A stretch of DNA of 23,612 bases, from NCBI GenBank assembly GCA_910586405.1, contig CAJUII010000052.1, positions 1 to 23,612 on the forward strand. The letters are read 5' to 3'. The number at the start of each line of letters is the position of its first letter. Position 1 is the stretch's first letter. Made by a program: the position numbers and the translations under genes. Below, in pieces: positions 15,478 to 23,539 of this stretch. This stretch comes from an uncultured Lachnospiraceae bacterium. GTDB lineage: Bacteria; Bacillota; Clostridia; Lachnospirales; Lachnospiraceae. Under the pieces are notes generated by a model. The model was not told the origin of the DNA, ran no database searches, and saw only the letters and a program-made list of their open reading frames with translations.

Positions 15478-17085
15478 ATGAAGAAAAAATTGACTCTCTG
15501 GGCAGCGCTCTGCATGGTATTTGTGTGCTTCATGTCTATGACTGCGGCTGCTGCGGGAACAGCAACAATCAGCCAATGCATCATCAGCGGCGGCAATCAG
15601 ATCACGGTCGTTGCGGCTGCTGACGGCGTGCCGAGCGAAGACGGAAATTTGTACTTGTTTGAGATGAAGCCTTATCAGAGCTCCATCAGCGGAAGGGCTG
15701 ATTTCTGTGCAGTCACGCCGAACGCACCTACAGTGACTTTCGTGACGACACTTGACCAGGGTACAGCCAATTCCAAGCTCTATTCCAAGTTCGTTGTGGC
15801 AGCAGTGCAGGGCGGTGCATTCGTGCCAGTCAGCCAGGAATTTTATATCACAAATCCTGAGGCGCTTGCCACACACACCGCTGTGAACCCGGTTCCGCTA
15901 TCAATCAAGGGTATCACGGCAGACAATGCGGCGATGGTGTCAATGCCGGATCTCGGCGTACAGCATGCAAGCTATGAGATGGCAATCGACAGATTCTTTC
16001 AGCCGGGACCATCGATCGCTTACAATTACAACGGAAAGACCTATAATTTTAATCAGGGTATTGTGGCAGAGTATGATATGGTCATGACAATTTTTGCCTC
16101 ACAGAAGGTTGAGGTGACAATGAACCTTGTCAACTACTACAATGCGGCGACAGCCCTCACAGTAAAGCCTTCAGGGCGTGTGCCTGGATACAGACATTAC
16201 GCGTTTAACACAGATGAGCAGCAGGGTGCGGAGTCCATCGCGGCGTTGATGTCCTTCCTCGCAGTGCGCTACAGCAATCCAGCGACAGGGCTCATCACCA
16301 ACTGGATTATCGGCAACGAAGTCAACAACAACAATCCCTGGTATTTTGCAGGAAACTATAATGTGACAAACTTCACGCTTGAGTATGAGAAAGCATTCCG
16401 TATGTGCTACAATGCCATCAAGAGTGAGAATGCAAATGCAAGAGTCCTCACCTGTATCGACCAGCGCTGGAACTGGGAGGACGGCACAGCAAACCAGTAT
16501 GGAGCGAAGAAGTTCATCGATGCTTTCAATGTAGATGTGGCTTCTCACGGAAACATTGATTGGGGCGTGGCGTGGCATCCGCATCCGGTACCATTGACCG
16601 CAGCAAGATTCTGGGATATGCCGGCAAGCTACAAGCGCCTGAACCTGATTGACCACACACCGAACACCAGAATGATCAATCCTCAGAACATGGATGTATT
16701 CACCACTTATATGAGCCAGCCGGCATTCCTTGCGCCTAACGGACAGGTCAGATACATCATTATCTCAGAGATTTTATTTAATTCCATGACCTCTGATGAG
16801 GCGACACAGGCGGCTTCCTTTGCTTACGCATACAAGCTTGCAGAGAAGAATCCTCTGATCAAGGGATTTATCGTACACAGAACAGTGGACAATCTCTATG
16901 AGAAAAATTCAGACAAGATTGCCTGCGGACTGTATAACTGTGATGCAAATGGTCTTGCGACCACACCGAAGATGATGTATGATGTATTTAAGTACATTGA
17001 CACACCACAGTCAGCAGCCTACACGCAGTTTGCGCTTCCTTTGATTGGCGCATCTAGCTGGGCAGCACTTGGCGTGAATCCGTAG
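15478..17085 (+). CDS. Secreted DUF5722-type protein B (glycosidase-like TIM barrel)
   Basis: This 535-residue paralogue has the same order: signal peptide (MKKKLTLWAALCMVFVC, cleavage after the AAAA run near 26), beta-sandwich ending FYITNPEALA, then the barrel with WIIGNEVN (E281), IDQRWNWED, DWGVAWHPHP and IIISEILF (E431). The two glutamates are 150 residues apart, exactly as in protein A. In the second motif the M-G-F of A is I-L-F, so specificity may differ. AGGAGG at 15461-15466 is the ribosome site. It has its own promoter and a long bidirectional terminator, hence a single-gene transcript is likely. Abundant secretion is suggested but not shown. Confidence 0.82.
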   Translation: MKKKLTLWAALCMVFVCFMSMTAAAAGTATISQCIISGGNQITVVAAADGVPSEDGNLYLFEMKPYQSSISGRADFCAVTPNAPTVTFVTTLDQGTANSKLYSKFVVAAVQGGAFVPVSQEFYITNPEALATHTAVNPVPLSIKGITADNAAMVSMPDLGVQHASYEMAIDRFFQPGPSIAYNYNGKTYNFNQGIVAEYDMVMTIFASQKVEVTMNLVNYYNAATALTVKPSGRVPGYRHYAFNTDEQQGAESIAALMSFLAVRYSNPATGLITNWIIGNEVNNNNPWYFAGNYNVTNFTLEYEKAFRMCYNAIKSENANARVLTCIDQRWNWEDGTANQYGAKKFIDAFNVDVASHGNIDWGVAWHPHPVPLTAARFWDMPASYKRLNLIDHTPNTRMINPQNMDVFTTYMSQPAFLAPNGQVRYIIISEILFNSMTSDEATQAASFAYAYKLAEKNPLIKGFIVHRTVDNLYEKNSDKIACGLYNCDANGLATTPKMMYDVFKYIDTPQSAAYTQFALPLIGASSWAALGVNP

Positions 17086-17115
17086 AAGCAGATTAAAAAT
17101 ACAGCATAAAAATAG

Positions 17116-17159
17116 AGCTATCAGGAAATGGAGCGTCGAAGTCTCATTTCCTGATAGCT
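17116..17159. terminator. Bidirectional terminator between DUF5722 B and the radical SAM gene
   Basis: AGCTATCAGGAAATG (17116-17130) pairs perfectly with CATTTCCTGATAGCT (17145-17159). A T-rich tract follows on the plus strand, and on the minus strand the stem is followed by CTATTTTT. It serves the convergent genes on both sides. Confidence 0.75.
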
Positions 17160-17161
17160 TC

Positions 17162-19057
17162 TTATTTTATCATCAAAGTAATATCGTAGTACGTTGCATC
17201 ATGCGTCAGTGCACTTCGTTTTTTATAGTCAAAAAGGATATAGGCGGGTGCTTCGAGGTTCTCCATGCAGTCCGCGGCACAGTTCTTCCAGACAGGATAA
17301 GTAAATTGTTCAATATGCGTCATCCGCAGAAGCTGCATGGAGGTAAAACCAGTGTACGCTCTCAGAAACTGTGGTGACTGCACCTCGTTTTCATAGAAAT
17401 TGCGCACTTTGCTGTGGTCGGGTTTGTGGTCGGGCGCGAAGTCAGGTCTGCTTTTTAGATTTTCACGCAGATATATATCAAAAGTGAGCAGCTCTGAAAA
17501 CAGTGCACGCTTTTGGCAGGCGACTGTGCAGGCAAAATCCAACAGCACCTGATAGCGGTAGCTTCTTGCGGGCGCGCAGGCAAACAATCCGTGTGTGCGG
17601 TAGTAGTCTGCGAGGGCTTCATACATGCGGAATGGGGAAGAAAAATACTGTGCCAGCACAGGGAGCGTATGCGTAAACTGATTCGAGTTATAGTACAGCT
17701 CTACCATCTCCTCAATTCCCTTTAATCTCACGATGTCATCATAGCGAAGCCATTTGGTATACAGAACCTCATAGGGCGGTGTGCTGTTGTATACAATGCC
17801 GTACTCGCTGGCGTGCTGTTCCATCGGGGAGCCTTTTAATACTTTCAGGAAGCCGAGCTGTAGCTGGTCCGGCGCCATTGTATAGACTGTGTTGAAGGAA
17901 TCCACAAAGCTGTCATAATCCTCATAGGGAAGTCCGGCGATCAGATCAAGGTGCTGGTGGATATTCTGGAAACGATGAATGGCTGCGACTGTATTGCGAA
18001 GGGCGTTCAGATCCATGTGGCGGTGGATGGCTTGTAAGGTTTTCTCATTTGCGGACTGTACGCCGATTTCAAGCTGTATCAGACCAGGGCGCATGGTACG
18101 CATCACTTCAAGCTGCTCTTCTGGCAACAAATCCGCTGCAATCTCAAAGTGAAAATTTGTGACACCATTGTCATTTTCTTTTAGGTATTGCCAGATAATA
18201 AGCGCATGTTCCTGATTGCAGTTAAAGGTGCGGTCGATAAATTTTACTTGCGGCACGCGGCTGTCAAGAAAATAGCGCAATTCGGATTTAACAGTGTCCA
18301 CATCGCGCAGGCGTACTTTTTTGTCGATTGACGAGAGACAGTAAGCGCATTGGAAGGGGCAGCCGCGCTGGGATTCATAGTAGAGGATGCGGTTTCGAAA
18401 GGCGTCAGGAATCGCAGGCGCTGCGGTCGGGGTGCGGTCGGCAGATTCGCTGGCACTGTATACTTGATGGCTGCAAGCCGAAGACGCCGCATTGGATTCT
18501 AGGATATCAGTGCCGCAGGATGCTGTATTGGAACTGTACAAAAAGGGCAGCTGGTTGATATCCATAAGTGGGCGCTCTCCGGTAAAGCCTTGTTTGCAGA
18601 TGATTCCTTTGATATCTGATATAGATCTTTCGTTCTCCCAATAATGGTGCAGCAATTCCAGAAGCGTCTCCTCCCCTTCTCCAATCATGATGCCGGTAAG
18701 CTGAGGAAGTGCGCGAATCAGGCTGTCAGCATGAAAGGAAACCTCCGGTCCGCCAAGCCAGAGAACAGTGTCAGGCAGAACCTTTGGAAGCTCTGCCAGC
18801 AGCTCTCTGACAATCGTCCAGTTCCAGATATAGCACGAAAAAGCCGCTAGCTGTGGTTTTCGATGATAGATGTCGGCGAGAATGGCGCTCACAGGCTGGT
18901 TGATGGTGTACTCTGCAATCTCGACAACACAGCCGGCAGGGCGTCTGGGATAGTACTTGTCCGCATAGGCTTTGAGGCTGTGGACCGCCGGATTGGAATG
19001 GATGTATTTGGCGTTGATTCCGATTAACAGAACCTTGCCAGGGATGTTCTTGGTCAT
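17162..19057 (-). CDS. B12-binding radical SAM protein (DUF4080 type)
   Basis: This 631-residue enzyme is predicted to bind cobalamin and a 4Fe-4S cluster. The N-terminal B12-binding Rossmann domain includes LLIGINAKYIHSNPAV and LWLGGPEVS (99-107). The radical SAM motif is CPFQCAYC with C233, C237 and C240. VTNFHFEIAADLL, IQLEIGVQSANE and DLIAGLPYED match the HemN-like barrel strands. The C-terminal 200 residues correspond to the DUF4080 region. Between the domains (about 175-222) lies a serine/alanine-rich insertion absent from a minimal linker. AAGGAGC ends 7 nt before the ATG, and an extended TGTTATAAT lies upstream on the same strand (about 19112-19104). The substrate is unknown. Confidence 0.88.
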   Translation of the reverse strand: MTKNIPGKVLLIGINAKYIHSNPAVHSLKAYADKYYPRRPAGCVVEIAEYTINQPVSAILADIYHRKPQLAAFSCYIWNWTIVRELLAELPKVLPDTVLWLGGPEVSFHADSLIRALPQLTGIMIGEGEETLLELLHHYWENERSISDIKGIICKQGFTGERPLMDINQLPFLYSSNTASCGTDILESNAASSACSHQVYSASESADRTPTAAPAIPDAFRNRILYYESQRGCPFQCAYCLSSIDKKVRLRDVDTVKSELRYFLDSRVPQVKFIDRTFNCNQEHALIIWQYLKENDNGVTNFHFEIAADLLPEEQLEVMRTMRPGLIQLEIGVQSANEKTLQAIHRHMDLNALRNTVAAIHRFQNIHQHLDLIAGLPYEDYDSFVDSFNTVYTMAPDQLQLGFLKVLKGSPMEQHASEYGIVYNSTPPYEVLYTKWLRYDDIVRLKGIEEMVELYYNSNQFTHTLPVLAQYFSSPFRMYEALADYYRTHGLFACAPARSYRYQVLLDFACTVACQKRALFSELLTFDIYLRENLKSRPDFAPDHKPDHSKVRNFYENEVQSPQFLRAYTGFTSMQLLRMTHIEQFTYPVWKNCAADCMENLEAPAYILFDYKKRSALTHDATYYDITLMIK

Positions 19058-19220
19058 AGATCATGCTCCTTTGCAGTGGTGTAGGCTCTTTGGTTATGGT
19101 TATATTATAACAGAAAGCAGGGGGAGTTGGTATGGAAATTTCCCGTTCATATTTTCCTCGCGTCAGCTTGTTGTGTCTGGGAGGAAAGTAGTGTATATTA
19201 AGAGGAAGGAATAGACAGGA

Positions 19221-19233
19221 AGCGGAGGGGATG
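19221..19233 (+). repeat. 13-nt direct repeat flanking the PD-(D/E)XK gene, left copy
   Basis: AGCGGAGGGGATG at 19221-19233 recurs at 20996-21008. Each copy contains the ribosome site of the following gene, and the pair brackets the 580-residue ORF. Confidence 0.5.
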
Positions 19234-19235
19234 CA

Positions 19236-20978
19236 ATGAAAGTTAAGCATGGTTTGGGCTATCAAAACTATGAGGACATGATGTCAAATCATATTTTTTA
19301 TATTGACAAGACAAATTTTATCACGGAATGGTGGGAATATGCCGACAAGGTTACGTTGATTACGCGTCCACGCAGATTTGGAAAGACACTTAATCTGAGT
19401 ACTGTAGAATGTTTTTTTTCCAATAAATATCAGGGAAGAGATGATTTATTTGAGGGGCGTCAGGTCTGGGAAGATGAAGCGTTGAGGAAGCTGCAAGGGA
19501 CATATCCGGTCGTTTTTATGAGCTTTGCCAGTGTGAAATCAGGGTATGACGAAACCAAAGCTAATGAGAATATGCTTGATAATGTGGAGGCGATGAAGAC
19601 AGCGGTAAAACAGGTCATATCGGACAAATATGCAAAATATAGGGATATTATCAAATCAGAAATGTTTGATGAAAACGACAGAGCGTTCTTTGCGTCCGTC
19701 AATGATAATATGACAGACAAGACAGCGCATGTAGCGATTCGGCGTCTATGCGGCTATCTTGAAAAATTTTATGGCAAAAAAGTAATTGTCCTTCTCGATG
19801 AATATGATACACCAATGCAGGAATCGTGGCTCTATGGATATTGGAATCATGCGCTGTCATTTTTCAGAAGCTTTTTTGTGACGACATTTAAGGATAATGA
19901 CAGTATAGAACGCGGATTGATTACGGGGATTACCAGGGTATCTAAAGAATCTATTTTTTCAGAACTGAATCATCTGGAAGTCGTGACAACGATATCAGAT
20001 AAGTACGCTGCATCTTTTGGCTTCACAGAGGAAGAAGTGTTTCAAGCACTGGATGAATTAAAACTCAGTGAGCATAAGCAGGGCGTCAAGAAATGGTATG
20101 ATGGATTTACTTTTGGAAAACATACGGATATCTATAATCCATGGTCAATTATAGCCTTTATCAGTAAAAAAGGCGAGTACGCACCCTACTGGGCAAACAC
20201 AAGCTCAAACAGCTTGGTAAGTGCACTGATACAGGCAGGTGATGTGGATGCGAAAAAAACAGTTGAGGATCTGATGCAGGGGAAAAGCTTTACAGCACCG
20301 ATTGACGAGCAGATCGCATTGAATCAATTAGAAGGCAATACCAATGCGGTGTGGAGTCTTCTTCTGGCATCGGGATATCTGAGAATGATTGGAAGAGAAC
20401 CGCTTAGTGCAGAGAGAAAAAGAAGACCACGCTACACATTAACCCTGACGAACATGGAAGTGGTATTTATGTTTGAGGACATGGTTCGGGACTGGTTTGA
20501 GATGGATGCGGAGAGCAGCGCATATAATGATTTTATCAAAGCAATGCTGCTGGATGACCTGGATTACATGAATGAATTTATGAACGAGATAGCGTTAAAG
20601 AGCTTTTCAAGCTTTGACATTGCCAAAAATGCATCATGTGATGATCACCCGGAACGGTTTTATCACGGCTTTGTCTTGGGGCTAATGGTAGGACTTCGAG
20701 ACCAGTATGAGATTACATCAAACCGTGAGAGTGGATTCGGTCGCTATGATATTGTTTTAAAACCATATGATAGGCAAAAAAATAGTGCGTATATCATAGA
20801 ATTTAAGGTATTTAAGGCTTCAAAAGAAAAGACGTTGGAGGATACCGTAGCAAATGCTTTGAAACAAATAGAAGAAAAGCAATATCAGATGGCGCTCACA
20901 ACAGATGGCTTTGCACCAGAGCAGATTAGGAAATACGGTTTTGCATTTCAGGGGAAGACATGTCTGATCGGAAAGTAA
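19236..20978 (+). CDS. AAA-ATPase-like / PD-(D/E)XK nuclease-like protein
   Basis: This 580-residue protein belongs to the AAA-ATPase_like (PF09820) plus PDDEXK_9 group that is multicopy in many gut anaerobes. N-terminal features: YIDKTNFI, a modified Walker A RPRRFGKTLN (44-53) and Walker B VIVLLDEYD (183-191). The C-terminal nuclease-like core keeps D505 in GRYDIVL and E522-F-K524. GGAGGGG precedes the ATG. A -10-like TATATT at 19194-19199 lies upstream with a weak -35. The biological role is unknown; members are suspected of mobile or defence links. It separates a divergent radical SAM gene from a two-component system, and the 13 bases before each of the two following starts are repeated. 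Confidence 0.88.
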   Translation: MKVKHGLGYQNYEDMMSNHIFYIDKTNFITEWWEYADKVTLITRPRRFGKTLNLSTVECFFSNKYQGRDDLFEGRQVWEDEALRKLQGTYPVVFMSFASVKSGYDETKANENMLDNVEAMKTAVKQVISDKYAKYRDIIKSEMFDENDRAFFASVNDNMTDKTAHVAIRRLCGYLEKFYGKKVIVLLDEYDTPMQESWLYGYWNHALSFFRSFFVTTFKDNDSIERGLITGITRVSKESIFSELNHLEVVTTISDKYAASFGFTEEEVFQALDELKLSEHKQGVKKWYDGFTFGKHTDIYNPWSIIAFISKKGEYAPYWANTSSNSLVSALIQAGDVDAKKTVEDLMQGKSFTAPIDEQIALNQLEGNTNAVWSLLLASGYLRMIGREPLSAERKRRPRYTLTLTNMEVVFMFEDMVRDWFEMDAESSAYNDFIKAMLLDDLDYMNEFMNEIALKSFSSFDIAKNASCDDHPERFYHGFVLGLMVGLRDQYEITSNRESGFGRYDIVLKPYDRQKNSAYIIEFKVFKASKEKTLEDTVANALKQIEEKQYQMALTTDGFAPEQIRKYGFAFQGKTCLIGK

Positions 20979-20995
20979 TATTTTGTGGATTCGAA

Positions 20996-21008
20996 AGCGG
21001 AGGGGATG
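20996..21008 (+). repeat. 13-nt direct repeat flanking the PD-(D/E)XK gene, right copy
   Basis: Exact second copy of AGCGGAGGGGATG, here providing the ribosome site of the response regulator gene. Confidence 0.5.
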
Positions 21009-21012
21009 AACC

Positions 21013-21684
21013 ATGTACAAAATTTTTATTGTTGAGGATGATGAGATGATAGCGGCTGGCTTAAAACGCCATCTCAAGAGCTGGGACTATGAGGTGTTGT
21101 GTGCGCAGGATTTGGCAAATGTCATGCCGGAGTTTGTGCACGCTGCGCCGCATCTGGTATTGATGGATGTCAAGCTGCCGTTTTATAACGGATATTACTG
21201 GTGCAGCGAGATTCGAAAGGTCTCTAAGGTGCCAATCATTTTTCTGTCCTCAGCATCGGACAACATGAATATTGTCATGGCGGTGAATATGGGCGGCGAT
21301 GATTTTATCGCAAAACCCTTTGACCTAGATGTGCTCACAGTGAAGATACAGGCGATGCTGCGCAGGAGTTATGATTTTGTGAGTCAGAGTGTGGTTCTCG
21401 AGCATCGGGGCGCGATGCTGAATCTCACAGAGGCGACGCTGATCTATGGCAATGAGAAGCTGGAGCTGACCAAAAATGAGCTGCGTATTTTGCAAGTGTT
21501 GATGGAAAATAAGGAAAAAGTCGTGGCGAGGGACACGCTGATGACAAAGCTGTGGGAGAGTGACAGCTATGTGGATGAAAATACGCTGTCGGTGAATGTG
21601 AACCGCCTGCGCAAGAAGCTTGAGAGCGTAGGTCTTTCGGACTTTATACAAACCAAGAAAGGAATTGGATATCTTGTATGGTAG
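21013..21684 (+). CDS. OmpR-family response regulator (BceR-like)
   Basis: This 223-residue regulator has an N-terminal receiver domain with acidic pocket E8-D9-D10, phosphoacceptor D52 (VLMDVKLP), S79/S80 and K101 in AKPF. A C-terminal winged helix follows, ending QTKKGIGYLVW. The pattern is that of BceR/GraR-type regulators controlling resistance to cell-wall-active peptides. The cognate kinase gene begins 27 nt downstream, so the two form an operon. GGAGGGG precedes the ATG. No BceAB-like transporter follows, so the regulated genes lie elsewhere. Confidence 0.92.
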   Translation: MYKIFIVEDDEMIAAGLKRHLKSWDYEVLCAQDLANVMPEFVHAAPHLVLMDVKLPFYNGYYWCSEIRKVSKVPIIFLSSASDNMNIVMAVNMGGDDFIAKPFDLDVLTVKIQAMLRRSYDFVSQSVVLEHRGAMLNLTEATLIYGNEKLELTKNELRILQVLMENKEKVVARDTLMTKLWESDSYVDENTLSVNVNRLRKKLESVGLSDFIQTKKGIGYLVW

Positions 21685-21711
21685 ACAGCTGATAAAAAGG
21701 TTTAGAAGGAC

Positions 21712-22860
21712 ATGACAGTTTTGGTATGGAGGGATTGGATGAAAAATTTTAGGGCATATATTATGGAAAACAGCGGGTGGCTTGTGGTAAATTTATTTCT
21801 GGCACTGGTGATGATAGCGACGATGCTGTTGAATGGAATCCCCGCATATGAAATCGGATATGGGATGCTATTGTGCATCTTTGTCTCTGTGACGGCGGCA
21901 GTTGTAGGATATGGCAGACATTGTGAATGCTTCCGGCAGCTAGAGGCACTGCGCAAAAATATCACAGTGGTGCTAAACGAAATGAAGGCGCCAGAGTACA
22001 TGTACGAGACCTATTATCAGGACTGCATCCGCGCACTTGTGCAGGAAAAGGACAGGATTCAAAATGAGTTGCTTAGACGCCAGAAGGATATGTCAGCGTA
22101 TTATTCAATGTGGGTGCACCAAATTAAGACGCCGATTGCCGCGCTTAAGATTCTGATTGACGAGGAGGCTGCTGCATATTTGGAGTTGGATGAGGTCGAA
22201 GAAAATGACACACGTGTCATAAATGTCAGGCAGAAGCACAGTGAGTTGTTTCGGATTGAGCAGTATGTCGATATGGCGTTGCAGTATACGCGGCTTGGTG
22301 CGGAGACGAACGACTTCGTGTTTGAGAAGGTGACACTTGACAATGTGATCAAAGCGTCTATTCACAAGTATGCGAAACAGTTTATCTATAAACAGTTGCG
22401 GCTGACGTACACGCCGCAGGACATCATGGCAGTGACCGATAAAAAGTGGTTGGGATTTGTGCTTGACCAGCTTTTGTCCAATGCTGTCAAATACACGAAA
22501 CAGGGCGGTGTCACGATTCGCGTATGCCACGGACAACAGCCGTGTCATCATGCTCCTTCTGAGGAGGGCGAAAAGACAGCGGAACAGAAGCATTGGTATG
22601 ACAAACCCAGAGCCGTCTGCGATGAAGAGGTGCGCATTGTGATTGAGGACACGGGGATTGGCATTCGTGCGGAGGATCTTCCAAGGGTCTGCGAGAAGGG
22701 CTACACGGGCTATAACGGTCATGCAGACAAGTATTCTACAGGGATTGGGCTCTATCTGTGTCAGGCGATATTGGACAAGCTCGGGCATCCGTTTTCTATC
22801 ACTTCTGAGCAGGGGAGCGGTACGAGGGTGGAGATTGTGATCAGAAGCAATGACTATTGA
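21712..22860 (+). CDS. Intramembrane-sensing histidine kinase (BceS-like)
   Basis: This 382-residue kinase has two N-terminal membrane helices (about 22-40 and 48-66) with almost no external loop. A dimerisation helix follows with the phosphoacceptor H136 in HQIKTP, then the N box LSNAVKYT (N257), G1 DTGIGI (313-318) and G2 GIGLYL (344-349). This is the BceS/GraS layout, in which the partner transporter usually acts as sensor. The ATP-binding domain carries an unusual insertion at about 272-306, rich in Cys and His (C272, H273, C278, H279, H280, H294, C303). The ribosome site is a weak AAGGA. It is paired with the response regulator just upstream. Confidence 0.9.
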   Translation: MTVLVWRDWMKNFRAYIMENSGWLVVNLFLALVMIATMLLNGIPAYEIGYGMLLCIFVSVTAAVVGYGRHCECFRQLEALRKNITVVLNEMKAPEYMYETYYQDCIRALVQEKDRIQNELLRRQKDMSAYYSMWVHQIKTPIAALKILIDEEAAAYLELDEVEENDTRVINVRQKHSELFRIEQYVDMALQYTRLGAETNDFVFEKVTLDNVIKASIHKYAKQFIYKQLRLTYTPQDIMAVTDKKWLGFVLDQLLSNAVKYTKQGGVTIRVCHGQQPCHHAPSEEGEKTAEQKHWYDKPRAVCDEEVRIVIEDTGIGIRAEDLPRVCEKGYTGYNGHADKYSTGIGLYLCQAILDKLGHPFSITSEQGSGTRVEIVIRSNDY

Positions 22861-22904
22861 TCCGGACTGTGCAGGACAGCCATGAAAGAGTAGGAGGTGT
22901 GTAT

Positions 22905-23492
22905 ATGGAGTATATCAAAGAAGTATTTGCACAGTACGATAGACAGTGTATTCGTGTCTATCAGGCATATAATCCCACAATTGCCAAGGAGGCAGTTGCG
23001 CTGCAAACATTTGGAGAAAATTTCAATGTGAATCGCATGACATGGATTAAACCGTCTTTTTTGTGGATGATGTATCGCTCAAACTGGGGAACAAAGAAAA
23101 ATCAGGAATGCATATTGGCATTGGATATCTACCAAGCCAAGTTTGATGCGCTTTTGGAAAAAGCAGTCCTGACATCGCCGGACGCTGAAAGCTGCACTGG
23201 TGCACAGTGGGAGAAGGCATTCAACGACACCACTGTATACTGTCAGTGGGATCCAGACAGAACCGTAAACGGAAATGCAATCAACCGCGCAGCAATCCAG
23301 ATTGGATTGAAGGGAAGCGCCCTGAGGGATTTTTTGGACAGCGGCATCTGCCGAATAGAGGATCTGACGTCTCTGGTGAAAAAGTGGAATGATCAGAGAA
23401 AAAATGGAAAACTCCATGTCAAAGATTTGCCGGCAGAGAAGCTTTACCCCGTGAAGGACAAAGCCGTGCGCAGCAGGCTGAATATGAAGTGA
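22905..23492 (+). CDS. DUF4291 family protein
   Basis: This 195-residue cytoplasmic protein has the family's characteristic VYQAYNPTIAKEAV and RMTWIKPSFLWMMYRSNW segments, followed by CQWDPDR. An upstream in-frame ATG at 22857 overlaps the kinase stop, but AGGAGGT at 22892-22898 places the true start at 22905, MEYIKEVFAQYD. The family is widespread in bacteria and fungi and has no established function. It may share the transcript of the two-component genes, 44 nt upstream, or be independent. Confidence 0.88.
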   Translation: MEYIKEVFAQYDRQCIRVYQAYNPTIAKEAVALQTFGENFNVNRMTWIKPSFLWMMYRSNWGTKKNQECILALDIYQAKFDALLEKAVLTSPDAESCTGAQWEKAFNDTTVYCQWDPDRTVNGNAINRAAIQIGLKGSALRDFLDSGICRIEDLTSLVKKWNDQRKNGKLHVKDLPAEKLYPVKDKAVRSRLNMK

Positions 23493-23498
23493 AAAGAA

Positions 23499-23525
23499 TA
23501 GAATACATAGAATATATAGAATAGA
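23499..23525 (+). repeat. 9-bp tandem repeat, three units
   Basis: ATAGAATAC, ATAGAATAT and ATAGAATAG follow one another in the gap after the DUF4291 gene, just before the ribosome site of the last gene. Confidence 0.6.
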
Positions 23526-23539
23526 AAGGAACAAAACTT

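Noticed and set aside
16171..16656. 161-codon minus-strand frame inside DUF5722-type protein B
   Set aside because: Paralogous protein A shows a similar shadow at 14521-15000, which follows from conserved coding on the plus strand rather than a second gene.
22105..22788. 227-codon minus-strand frame opposite the histidine kinase
   Set aside because: All kinase motifs are intact on the plus strand; the minus frame has no family match and no start signals.
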